Translations under genes and position numbers: made by a program
Part shown: positions 34,818 to 41,978 of the stretch, piece by piece
Numbering within the stretch: the first letter of the stretch is position 1
How the letters are laid out: the number at the start of each line of letters is the position of its first letter
DNA from: CAYFTL01 sp964346145
GTDB lineage: Bacteria; Bacillota; Clostridia; Christensenellales; Aristaeellaceae
DNA: 63,262 nt
Assembly (NCBI GenBank): GCA_964346145.1
Contig: CAYFTL010000010.1
Location: 1 to 63,262, forward strand
Direction of reading: 5' to 3'
The notes under the pieces: model-generated
The model's input: only the letters and a program-made list of their open reading frames with translations
Database searches by the model: none
Told to the model about the DNA's origin: nothing

Positions 34818-35105
34818 ATGTTTGAAGACAAAACTTTAGCATGCCGCGAGTGCGGCGCAGAGTTCGCTTTCACTGCTTCTGAACAGCAGTTCTATGCGGA
34901 CAAAGGATTTCAGAACGAACCGGGCCGTTGCCCCAACTGCCGTGCAGCTCGCCGTCAGGCCAATGGCCAGAATCGCGAACGTCAAATGTATGATGTGATT
35001 TGCGATGGTTGCGGTGCTGAGACTCAGGTTCCGTTCCAACCTCGTGGCGACCGTCCGGTTTATTGCCGTGACTGCTTCGAGCAACAGCGTTCGTCTAATT
35101 ATTAA
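34818..35105 (+). CDS. Small zinc-ribbon protein with two CxxC...CxxC modules
   Basis: A 95-residue protein. Module one has CRECG and, 30 residues later, CPNCRAARR, with a conserved QQFYADKGFQNEPGRC segment between (probable zinc-ribbon domain, PF13451 type). Module two has CDGCGAETQVPF and CRDCF, the CxxC-CxxC type often ending in a Ser/Asn-rich tail, as here (SSN). It probably binds two zinc ions. It is found widely in Clostridia without known function. The start follows AGGAGGG; the gene is monocistronic with a strong promoter and terminator, suggesting high expression. Confidence 0.85.
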   Translation: MFEDKTLACRECGAEFAFTASEQQFYADKGFQNEPGRCPNCRAARRQANGQNRERQMYDVICDGCGAETQVPFQPRGDRPVYCRDCFEQQRSSNY

Positions 35106-35119
35106 TTTTTCGAAACAGA

Positions 35120-35150
35120 AAGTGTTTTCCGAAAGGAAAACACTTTTTTT
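35120..35150 (+). terminator. Intrinsic terminator after the zinc-ribbon gene
   Basis: AAGTGTTTTCC and GGAAAACACTT form an 11-bp stem with a GAAA loop, followed by seven Ts. Confidence 0.9.
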
Positions 35151-35266
35151 ATGTTATTTATCGTGATGTTTTTTGACAATGCTTGTAAGTTATAGGCGGC
35201 GGGCAATATGGGAGATGGATGATTGAATTCTTTGATGCCGATTTTTGTTTGTGTGGAACTGTGTAG

Positions 35267-35539
35267 TTAAATACTGTAAGAAACTTTGCCGATGGTGCCC
35301 TCAAAATAAACAAAGTCGCCGTCCGGATAATTCCAAACGGCCTGGAAGCTTGTGGGATGCTTTATACCGTTTTCCGATGGCGTATATTGGCTACAGATAG
35401 CAGACCAGGGGATGTGATTGATTGCTCCGTCCGTTCCGATGACTGCCCTGTCGTCGGTAGAGAAGGAAATCATTTCATAATTTTCATTAAAGGCAAAAAC
35501 GCCACTAGCGGTTTGCCCTGGAATGTTATCATAATAGTT
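35267..35539 (-). pseudogene. 3' fragment of a DUF6544-like gene cut by the IS3 element
   Basis: The minus-strand frame ending at 35267 reads back through MISFSTDDRAVIGTDGAINH and further upstream to NYYDNIPGQTASGVFAFNEN. It meets a stop inside the IS at about 35552. The piece FSTDDR, HIPWSAICSQY and VWNYPDGDFVYFEG resembles the C-terminus of DUF6544 proteins, from memory of the family rather than a search. About 90 residues remain; everything N-terminal is missing, replaced by the insertion sequence. No start signal is present, so it is not expressed as a proper protein. Confidence 0.6.
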
Positions 35540-35594
35540 TAGCCCCCCAGCTCACAATCTGGTAAAATAAAAGAAGAGATTGGAGCTGTTAAAA

Positions 35595-35873
35595 ATGAGA
35601 AGTTATGCCAAAGAATTTAAGGAAGAAGCAGTAAAGCTGTCGAAAGAAATCGGAACAGTGAAAACTGCTGATACACTGGGGATATCTAAAAACACATTGT
35701 ATACATGGATAAGTCGCGACAAAAAAAGCAGAGAATCCGGTATGTGCAATGGGAACTCAAGCATTAGTTCAGAGGAAAGTATAAGACTGTTAAAAGAGAA
35801 TGCTGAGCTCAAAAAGGCAAATGAAATACTAAAAGCAGCACTCGGTTTTTTCGCCAAAGACCAAAAGATGTAA
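35595..35873 (+). CDS. IS3-family transposase OrfA
   Basis: A 92-residue protein with an N-terminal helix-turn-helix (KEFKEEAVKLSKEIGTVKTA, then LGISKNTLYTWISRDKK) that binds the IS ends. A C-terminal leucine-zipper-like helix follows (ESIRLLKENAELKKANEILKAAL). The ATG at 35595 follows GGAG. A run of Ts at 35846-35851, in the codons for GFFA, is a plausible -1 slip site that would fuse OrfA to OrfB. Confidence 0.9.
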   Translation: MRSYAKEFKEEAVKLSKEIGTVKTADTLGISKNTLYTWISRDKKSRESGMCNGNSSISSEESIRLLKENAELKKANEILKAALGFFAKDQKM

Positions 35874-35896
35874 GAAAAAGCGAATTATTCAGATTT

Positions 35897-36766
35897 ATGA
35901 TGGAATACCGCAAAGCCTACAGTATAAAGCTTCTTTCCAAAGTGTTAGATGTAAGCGAACAAGGCTATTACAAATGGCTGAACAGTCGTAACAAACCATA
36001 TAAATATGAATTGCTTTTGGTCAAGATAAAGGAAATTCGTAGTCGCCATAAAGAAAATGAGAACTATGGTATAGAACGCCTTAAGCTAGCTCTTTTACAG
36101 GCTGGCTATGAGATTAGCTTATCTACCATTTATCGGGTCTGCAAAGCCAACAATCTTTTAATTAAGAAAAAATGGAATCCAAAAGGAGTCACCAAGTCTG
36201 ACCGTAAGGCGGAAAAGAGCGAAAATTTATTGAAGCAAGATTTTAAAGCGAAAGAACCAAACCAAAAGTGGCTTTCTGATATTACCGAAATCCCATGCAT
36301 TGATGGGAAACTTTATCTTTCGGCAGTACTTGACTGCTTTGACGGGCAGATAGTAGGTCTGGCTATGGACGATAACATGAAGGCAGAGCTCGCTGTTAAG
36401 TCATTTGAGAACGCCTGTAAAAGGCACTCTGCAAAGGGGATGATATTCCATTCCGACCGCGGCTCTCAATATACCAGCTATTTGTTTAGAGCTTCTTTGG
36501 CTAACTTTGGGGCGAAACAGAGCATGTCTGGTACTGGTAGGTGTTATGACAATGCTCGGATGGAGAGCTTTTTTGCTACGCTAAAAAAAGAAAAACTCTA
36601 CAAAATCAACACTATCAGGCTAACAAAATCTACTATTAAATCAATTATATTTCGCTACATTGAGACCTACTATAACCAGAAAAGAATCTACACACCTAAC
36701 CCTATGGGGCTTCCTCCTACACTGTATCGTAAATATTTTTACAATATGAACCGCCTAGTTGCTTAA
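35897..36766 (+). CDS. IS3-family transposase OrfB (DDE integrase)
   Basis: A 289-residue catalytic part with an HTH_21 segment and an rve integrase core. The catalytic triad is visible: Asp in SDITEIPCIDGKLYLSAVLD, Asp in FHSDRGSQYTS, and Glu in DNARMESFFATLKKE. The frame is open upstream of 35897 in the -1 phase relative to OrfA (reading FFRQRPKDVRKSELFRF), as expected if OrfAB is made by programmed frameshifting. The C-terminus appears complete and stops a few bases before the right end of the element. Confidence 0.92.
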   Translation: MMEYRKAYSIKLLSKVLDVSEQGYYKWLNSRNKPYKYELLLVKIKEIRSRHKENENYGIERLKLALLQAGYEISLSTIYRVCKANNLLIKKKWNPKGVTKSDRKAEKSENLLKQDFKAKEPNQKWLSDITEIPCIDGKLYLSAVLDCFDGQIVGLAMDDNMKAELAVKSFENACKRHSAKGMIFHSDRGSQYTSYLFRASLANFGAKQSMSGTGRCYDNARMESFFATLKKEKLYKINTIRLTKSTIKSIIFRYIETYYNQKRIYTPNPMGLPPTLYRKYFYNMNRLVA

Positions 36767-37115
36767 ATATTTCTTGTTCTAGCTTTTCTGTGAGTTCTGT
36801 GACTAAACTCTTTTTGACAATTCCATTCTTATCGCTGGGCGACAGGCAGACAAATCCTTGCTTTTCAAGGGCGGAAGCCAGCTTCTTAATGTTTTGGTGA
36901 GAACAGCCCATCAGCCGGCCCAGATTTGTCAAGGAGGGCGCTGTAGGGCAAGATTCTACCATGGCCAGCAGAAGCCACTGTTTCATGGATATTTTTGTTT
37001 GTATTTTATCTCCAGCGGTTTGCATTCTGTTTTGCAGGATAAAAATGCTTGCAAAGAGGCCTTGGGTTCTGTGTAACGTATCGGTGTTGAAGCTATTGAA
37101 ACAAAGTTTACTCAA
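36717..37115 (-). pseudogene. MarR-family regulator truncated at its 3' end by the IS3 element
   Basis: A winged-helix regulator of the MarR family. The part from residue 1 to about 115 is normal, with LFASIFILQNRMQTAGDKI, KISMKQWLLLAMVES, and the recognition helix LGRLMGCSHQNIKKLASALE. The wing and dimerisation helix are lost: after LTEKLEQE the frame runs into the IS and ends with about 17 foreign residues. The start is taken as TTG at 37115 after GGAAGGG. DNA binding may survive, but dimerisation probably does not. It may once have been followed by the DUF6544-like gene on the other side of the IS. Confidence 0.75.
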
Positions 37116-37141
37116 CGGTGTTTGCACCCTTCCACTGTATA

Positions 37142-37190
37142 GTAACAAGTTACCATAATTATAGTGATTTATTACTATAAAAACAAGGGA
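37142..37190 (-). promoter_or_regulatory. Promoter and palindromic operator of the truncated MarR gene
   Basis: On the minus strand: TTGTTT (37186-37181), a 17-bp spacer, and TATAAT (37163-37158). The palindrome GTAAC-AA-GTTAC (37142-37153) lies just after the -10, and a second inverted repeat TATAGT-N8-ACTATA (37160-37179) overlaps it. This layout suits autorepression by a MarR dimer. Confidence 0.6.
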
Positions 37191-37353
37191 GGGATTTACC
37201 GAAAGAACCGAAATATTTGATAAATAGTTTATGGGTGTGGCGAAAGCGATTTTTTACTTGCTGTAAAGCTGGAATGCTATTGATCGTTTGATTTTTTACA
37301 TTGTTGCGGTAAAATAGACACATTAACGGAAAAGATTTTTATTGGAGGCAGCC

Positions 37354-38328
37354 ATGGTACGCTTTGCAACGATCGGAACAAATTTTATTACGGATTTGAT
37401 ATTGGACGCGGCCAAAAAGACCGAATGGTTTGAACTGTATGCGGTTTATTCCAGAACCGAAGACCGGGCACAAGAATTTGCGCAAAAACACGGCGCAAAA
37501 GTTTTTTACACGGATATTGATCGGGTTTGCAAGGATGAGAATATTGATGCGGTGTACGTGGCCAGCCCCACGTTTCTGCACAAGGCTCACGCGATTCAAT
37601 GTATGAAGGCGGGCAAGCATGTTTTGTGCGAAAAGCCCATCGCGCCCAGCGAGAAAGATTATCTGGAGATGTTGGAGTGTGCCAGGGCAAACAATGTGTT
37701 GCTCTTGGAGGCGATGCGCCCGGCTTACTCAATTGGCTGGAAGCTGGTTGAGGGGTTGATGGAGCGTATTGCACCTCTGAGGAGGGTAACGCTACAGTTT
37801 TGCCAGTATTCCTCTCGGTATGACAAATTTAAACAGGGCATTGTTGAAAACGCCTTTAAGCCCGAACTGTGCAACGGTGCGCTTATGGACATAGGGGTCT
37901 ATTGCGTGCACGTTATGCAAAAATTGTTGGGCCTGCCCAAACAAGTGCATGCTCAAACTACTTTTTTACCGGCGAGCATAGACGGGCAGGGGACCATTAT
38001 TGCCGCTTACGATGATGTATTGTGCGAGCTGCTGTATTCTAAAATCACCCAAGGGCAGGCGCCCAGCCAACTGCAGGGAGAGCAAGGTTGCATATTGGTG
38101 GATTCGGTATCCAATCCCGGAGAAATCACTTTATCGTTGCGGGATGGAACCGTTGAAAAGCATGAGGTGCCCGGGAGCGAATCGGATATTTTGTACGAGC
38201 TGGAAGGATTTTATGATCAGCTACAAAATGGGGCGGATGCATGCCAGCAACAGGCAACTCAGAACACGTTGCGCATTATGGATGAGGTACGCGCCCAAAC
38301 GGGAATAGATTTTGTTGCAAAGGCATGA
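37354..38328 (+). CDS. Gfo/Idh/MocA-family oxidoreductase
   Basis: A 324-residue NAD(P)-dependent sugar or cyclitol dehydrogenase-like protein. The N-terminal Rossmann domain begins VRFATIGTNFITDLILDAA; the usual GxGxxG is replaced by GTNFIT, as in one known subgroup. The EKP motif of the family is in HVLCEKPIAPSE, and GALMDIGVYCVHVMQ is the C-domain signature. The ATG at 37354 follows TTGGAGG; the frame open to 37342 starts at that box. Substrate unknown. It is upstream of, but not obviously coupled to, the sugar-kinase-like gene. Confidence 0.85.
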   Translation: MVRFATIGTNFITDLILDAAKKTEWFELYAVYSRTEDRAQEFAQKHGAKVFYTDIDRVCKDENIDAVYVASPTFLHKAHAIQCMKAGKHVLCEKPIAPSEKDYLEMLECARANNVLLLEAMRPAYSIGWKLVEGLMERIAPLRRVTLQFCQYSSRYDKFKQGIVENAFKPELCNGALMDIGVYCVHVMQKLLGLPKQVHAQTTFLPASIDGQGTIIAAYDDVLCELLYSKITQGQAPSQLQGEQGCILVDSVSNPGEITLSLRDGTVEKHEVPGSESDILYELEGFYDQLQNGADACQQQATQNTLRIMDEVRAQTGIDFVAKA

Positions 38329-38384
38329 AGCGGCCACACAATGCCCTGAAAAGCAAGCGCCGTTCGTATGAAAGATTCTGTCAA

Positions 38385-38413
38385 TTGAAAAACATGCATT
38401 AATATGGTATCCT
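38385..38413 (+). promoter_or_regulatory. Candidate promoter of the NahK-like gene
   Basis: TTGAAA at 38385-38390, a 17-bp spacer, and TATCCT at 38408-38413. Confidence 0.5.
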
Positions 38414-38472
38414 TGAGTATCAAAATCATGCAGAAATCGTGAAATTTGTATGAAACACGAGGGAGAATTGCT

Positions 38473-39582
38473 GTGAACGATCAAATATTATTGGAATCCA
38501 TAATAAATAATTTTTGTTTTGAGGGCAAATTTGATTCGGTGGAAGAGTTGCATTCGGGCAACATAAACAACTCATACTGTGCAACGTTTTTGCTGCCCGA
38601 TGGTGGGAAAAATTATTACACCATCCAGCACATTAACAGCTTTGTTTTTAAGGATCCCCATGGCGTGATGCACAACATTGAAAAGGTAACCCAGCACCTG
38701 CAGCGGAGTATAGAAAAAAACGGCGTAGATCCGGAGCGCCGGGTGTTAAAACTTATTAAGACGACCCGGGGCGACAGCTTATTCCAAGACGAGAACAACG
38801 GTTTTTGGCGGGCATTTCGCTTTATCAATGGGGCGACGGCTCACGACAGCGTGGTCAAGGAAGAACACTTCTTTGAAGCCGGACGAGCGTTTGGAGAATT
38901 TCAACGGCTATTGTACGATTTTCCTGCACAAGAGCTTAACGAGACCATTCCGGGCTTTCATGATACTCCCAAGCGCTATATAACGTTTGAAGAAACGATC
39001 GGCGAAGACAGGGTGGGTAGGGCGGCCCAGGTTGGACGAGAAATAGCGTTCTTCCGGGAGCGCCAGCAAATGATGGGCGATATTGTAAACCGGCTGAATA
39101 GCGGGGATTTGCCCCTTCGAGTGACCCACAACGACACCAAGATTAACAACGTGCTCATTGACGATGCAACCGATAAAGCCATATGCGTAATCGATTTGGA
39201 TACGGTTATGCCCGGATCCTCTTTGTACGATTACGGCGATGCCATTCGCTACGGCGCCAGCACGGGTGCGGAAGATGAAAAGGACTTGTCTAAGATCTCC
39301 CTCGATCTCGGCAGGTTTGAACGGTTTACCCGGGGGTTTTTGCAGGAGACCAACGGATTTTTGACGCAGCAGGAATTGCATTTGCTGCCCCTTGGGGTTA
39401 AGGTGATTACTTGTGAGCTGGCGATGCGGTTTTTGACCGACTACTTAGACGGAGACCGCTACTTTAAGACTGCCTATCCGGAGCACAATTTGGTGCGCGC
39501 CAGGGCGCAGATGCGGCTCTTGGAAGATGTTGAACAAAAATCCGGATTTATGGATCAACTGATCAATCAGATTATAGGCTAA
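38473..39582 (+). CDS. Aminoglycoside-phosphotransferase-fold kinase, NahK-like
   Basis: A 369-residue protein of the APH/choline-kinase fold, close in pattern to N-acetylhexosamine 1-kinases (lacto-N-biose pathway). The nucleotide-binding N-lobe has LHSGNINNSYCATFLLPDG. The catalytic loop is LRVTHNDTKINNVLID and the metal-binding segment is CVIDLDTVMPGSSLYDYG, which is highly characteristic. It starts with GTG at 38473 behind GAGGGAG; a frame to 38446 is less likely. It would phosphorylate a free hexosamine or related sugar with ATP. No lacto-N-biose phosphorylase or epimerase is nearby, so substrate remains open. Confidence 0.75.
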   Translation: MNDQILLESIINNFCFEGKFDSVEELHSGNINNSYCATFLLPDGGKNYYTIQHINSFVFKDPHGVMHNIEKVTQHLQRSIEKNGVDPERRVLKLIKTTRGDSLFQDENNGFWRAFRFINGATAHDSVVKEEHFFEAGRAFGEFQRLLYDFPAQELNETIPGFHDTPKRYITFEETIGEDRVGRAAQVGREIAFFRERQQMMGDIVNRLNSGDLPLRVTHNDTKINNVLIDDATDKAICVIDLDTVMPGSSLYDYGDAIRYGASTGAEDEKDLSKISLDLGRFERFTRGFLQETNGFLTQQELHLLPLGVKVITCELAMRFLTDYLDGDRYFKTAYPEHNLVRARAQMRLLEDVEQKSGFMDQLINQIIG

Positions 39583-39586
39583 CGAC

Positions 39587-39619
39587 AAAAGCCCAATGCT
39601 GTTTATGCATCGGGCTTTT
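39587..39619. terminator. Intrinsic terminator after the NahK-like gene
   Basis: AAAAGCCCAATGC and GCATCGGGCTTTT form the stem around a short loop. Confidence 0.8.
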
Positions 39620-39667
39620 GGTTGAATTATAATTATATTTTGCCAACGATGTGGAAGGAGAACATAT

Positions 39668-41461
39668 ATGGATGTGCCGGCAAGGATAGAAGCCCTTCGA
39701 AAACAAATGGAAAAACACGGAGTAGATGCTTATTTGGTGCCTACGGCCGACTACCACCAATCGGAATATGTGGGCGAATTCTTCAAGGCTCGCGCATGGT
39801 TATCGGGCTTTAGAGGATCGGCAGGAACCTTGCTGGTGTTCAAAGATAATGCTGCGCTTTGGACTGATGGGCGGTATTTTCTGGCTGCAGAAGGGCAACT
39901 GGCCGGGTCGGGGATTCGGCTCATGAAGATGGGAACGGAAGGCGTTCCGACCGTCGAGGCTTATTTGCTCAATCAGCTTGTTAAAGGCCAGGTGTTGGGT
40001 TTTGACGGCAGAGTGGTTAGCGCTCAAATGGGCAACGACCTGAAAGCAAAATTAGAAGAAAAAGGCGTTTGGATCAACGCCCAGCTGGACCTGGTGGATG
40101 TGATTTGGGAGGAGAGGCCGGCGCGTTCCTGCGAACCCATCTGGCTGCTGAGCGATGAGCTGTCGGGCGAATCCAGGGCGATAAGGCTTCAACGGGTGCG
40201 TGCCAAGATGGCTGAACTCAAGGCCGACGTGCACGTTCTTACCGGGTTGGACGATATCGCCTGGCTTATGAACATGCGTGGAAACGATGTAGCTTATAAT
40301 CCGGTAGCCCTTTCTTTTGCGGTAATCGCGCCAAACGAGGCTATTTTGTACATAGACTCCGATGCGGTAAGCCAGGAATGCGCCGGGCAACTGGCGGCCG
40401 ATGGCGTTCAAATTCGCCCGTACCTTGATTTTTATGAGGAACTTAAAGCCATTAGTGGGCAAAAGTGTGTGCTGCTGGATCGCTCTAAGATTGGGTTTGC
40501 AGTGGAGGAAAACTTAAGTGGGGCAAAGCAAATTCTGAACAAAATGAACCCCACGACGCTCATGAAAGCGATTAAAAACGAGACCGAGCTTAAGAATCTG
40601 CACGCGATTCACGTTCGGGATGGCGTGGCGTTCACCAAGTTCATGTATTGGCTGAAAAACTCTGTGGGCAAGCAAAAAATTACCGAGATCGACGCGCAAA
40701 ACTATTTGGCCGAAAGGCGTTTGGAGCAGGAAGGCTCTTTGGGTCTAAGCTTCGAGTCCATATCGGCTTACCAGGAAAATGCGGCGATGATGCACTATTC
40801 GGCTGGCCCGGAATCCAACGCCGAAATCAAGCCGGAAGGCCTATATTTGATTGACTCGGGCGGCCAATATATGGGAGGCACCACCGATATCACCAGAACC
40901 ATGGCTATGGGCAGCATTACGGACGTTCAAAGAAAACACTTTACGGCAGTGCTACGTTCAATGCTCAATTTGCAGTCGGCTAAATTCTTGCACGGATGCA
41001 CGGGCATTAACTTGGACATATTGGCGCGCGGTCCCATTTGGGATTTGGATTTGGATTATCGGAGTGGAACCGGCCACGGAATCGGATACATGCTCAACGT
41101 GCACGAAGGGCCCAACGGATTTCGCTGGCGTCAGAGCCCGGACCGCACCGAACACGCTATTTTGGAGCCCGGTATGGTGACGACCGACGAACCGGGAATC
41201 TATTTGGATGGGCAGTACGGCATTCGCACGGAAAACGAACTGGTGTGTTGCAAGGGCGAATTGAACGAGTATGGTCAGTTCTTACACTTTGAGCCCCTTA
41301 CCTATGCGCCTATCGATTTGGATGCGGTGGATCCAAAGGAAATGGGTGCCAAGGAAAAGCGGAGCTTGAACGATTACCACCGGAAGGTTTACGAGCTGAT
41401 TTCACCCCACCTGGGCGGAGCAGAGAGAGCGTGGCTCAAAGAATATACGCGGGAAATTTAG
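39668..41461 (+). CDS. Xaa-Pro aminopeptidase P-type (M24B)
   Basis: A 597-residue cytoplasmic metallopeptidase removing N-terminal residues before proline. It has the three-domain form: two creatinase-like N-terminal domains (about 1-300) and a pita-bread catalytic domain (about 310-540), then a C-terminal extension. Dimetal ligands are recognisable: Asp pair in LIDSGGQYMGGTTDITRT, His in GTGHGIGYMLNVHEGP, Glu in TDEPGIYLDG, Glu in RTENELVC. The start follows GGAAGGAG. The following small gene begins 12 bp later and may be co-transcribed. Confidence 0.93.
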   Translation: MDVPARIEALRKQMEKHGVDAYLVPTADYHQSEYVGEFFKARAWLSGFRGSAGTLLVFKDNAALWTDGRYFLAAEGQLAGSGIRLMKMGTEGVPTVEAYLLNQLVKGQVLGFDGRVVSAQMGNDLKAKLEEKGVWINAQLDLVDVIWEERPARSCEPIWLLSDELSGESRAIRLQRVRAKMAELKADVHVLTGLDDIAWLMNMRGNDVAYNPVALSFAVIAPNEAILYIDSDAVSQECAGQLAADGVQIRPYLDFYEELKAISGQKCVLLDRSKIGFAVEENLSGAKQILNKMNPTTLMKAIKNETELKNLHAIHVRDGVAFTKFMYWLKNSVGKQKITEIDAQNYLAERRLEQEGSLGLSFESISAYQENAAMMHYSAGPESNAEIKPEGLYLIDSGGQYMGGTTDITRTMAMGSITDVQRKHFTAVLRSMLNLQSAKFLHGCTGINLDILARGPIWDLDLDYRSGTGHGIGYMLNVHEGPNGFRWRQSPDRTEHAILEPGMVTTDEPGIYLDGQYGIRTENELVCCKGELNEYGQFLHFEPLTYAPIDLDAVDPKEMGAKEKRSLNDYHRKVYELISPHLGGAERAWLKEYTREI

Positions 41462-41472
41462 CCGATTAAAGG

Positions 41473-41886
41473 ATGGGCGGGGCGAAAGGTATGCACAAAG
41501 TTTGTTGGAAGGGATACAATGAATATCATTTTTTGCTCAACGGACAGCAGTTGGCCTTCAACGGGCAGGGATCTTTGGGCGATGTGATCGGCTTAGACAA
41601 GGCTGTTATAAACGGTGAGACCTGCGCGGTTGAGGCAGGGGATGTGCTCCGCGGTTTCAATTGGCGCGTGTTCATGTTTAGCGACTGCGCTCTTTTGCAA
41701 TATGCAAAGTTTTCCTTTTTGGTTTGCCTGGATGGCAGCACCGACCTCAAACGGCTTAACCCCATGGATTACGATATCGCCTTTCAAAAGGGAAAGCTAT
41801 TTCGAGGCGATGGGCAAGGGTTTGGTGCACTGGAGGAAGGTGTGGAAGTAAACCTCTTTAAACTGATGGAGGAAAGCCTCGGCTAG
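41473..41886 (+). CDS. Hypothetical protein downstream of the M24B peptidase
   Basis: I do not recognise this 137-residue protein. It has no signal peptide or long hydrophobic helix. It contains scattered Cys (KVCWKGYNEYHFLL, NGETCAVEAGDV, FSDCALLQYAKFSFLVCLD) and is predicted by eye to be mostly beta strand. Two starts are possible: ATG 41473, directly after AAAGG, or ATG 41491 after GGCGAAAGG. Its 12-bp distance from the peptidase gene suggests one transcription unit, ended by a strong terminator. Confidence 0.65.
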   Translation: MGGAKGMHKVCWKGYNEYHFLLNGQQLAFNGQGSLGDVIGLDKAVINGETCAVEAGDVLRGFNWRVFMFSDCALLQYAKFSFLVCLDGSTDLKRLNPMDYDIAFQKGKLFRGDGQGFGALEEGVEVNLFKLMEESLG

Positions 41887-41899
41887 CCTAAAGACAGAA

Positions 41900-41944
41900 T
41901 AAATAAATCCAGGTTTCGATTTTTTGAAACCTGGATTTATTTAT
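41900..41944. terminator. Bidirectional terminator
   Basis: AAATAAATCCAGGTTTC and GAAACCTGGATTTATTT form a 17-bp perfect stem, serving the rightward orphan gene and the leftward ABC permease gene. Confidence 0.85.
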
Positions 41945-41978
41945 ATGATATGCTCGAAAGATAAGCGCTTGCAAAAAG

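Larger units (their letters stand above)
35538..36769 (+). mobile_element. IS3-family insertion sequence (about 1.23 kb)
   Basis: The element carries the two overlapping-phase frames of an IS3-type transposase: orfA in one phase and orfB in the -1 phase. Imperfect terminal inverted repeats can be aligned: the left end TTTAGCCCCCCAGCTCAC and, on the complement of the right end, TTTAAGCAACTAGGCGG, converging on a shared GTAAAA block. Ends were judged partly from where the flanking genes break off. The DDE residues are present, so it may be active or only recently inactivated. The two flanks belong to different genes, so the site is not a simple insertion. Confidence 0.8.

Noticed and set aside
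35538..36769. A simple IS insertion into one gene
   Set aside because: The two flanks do not join into one protein (DUF6544-like on the left, MarR on the right), so deletion or recombination is needed.
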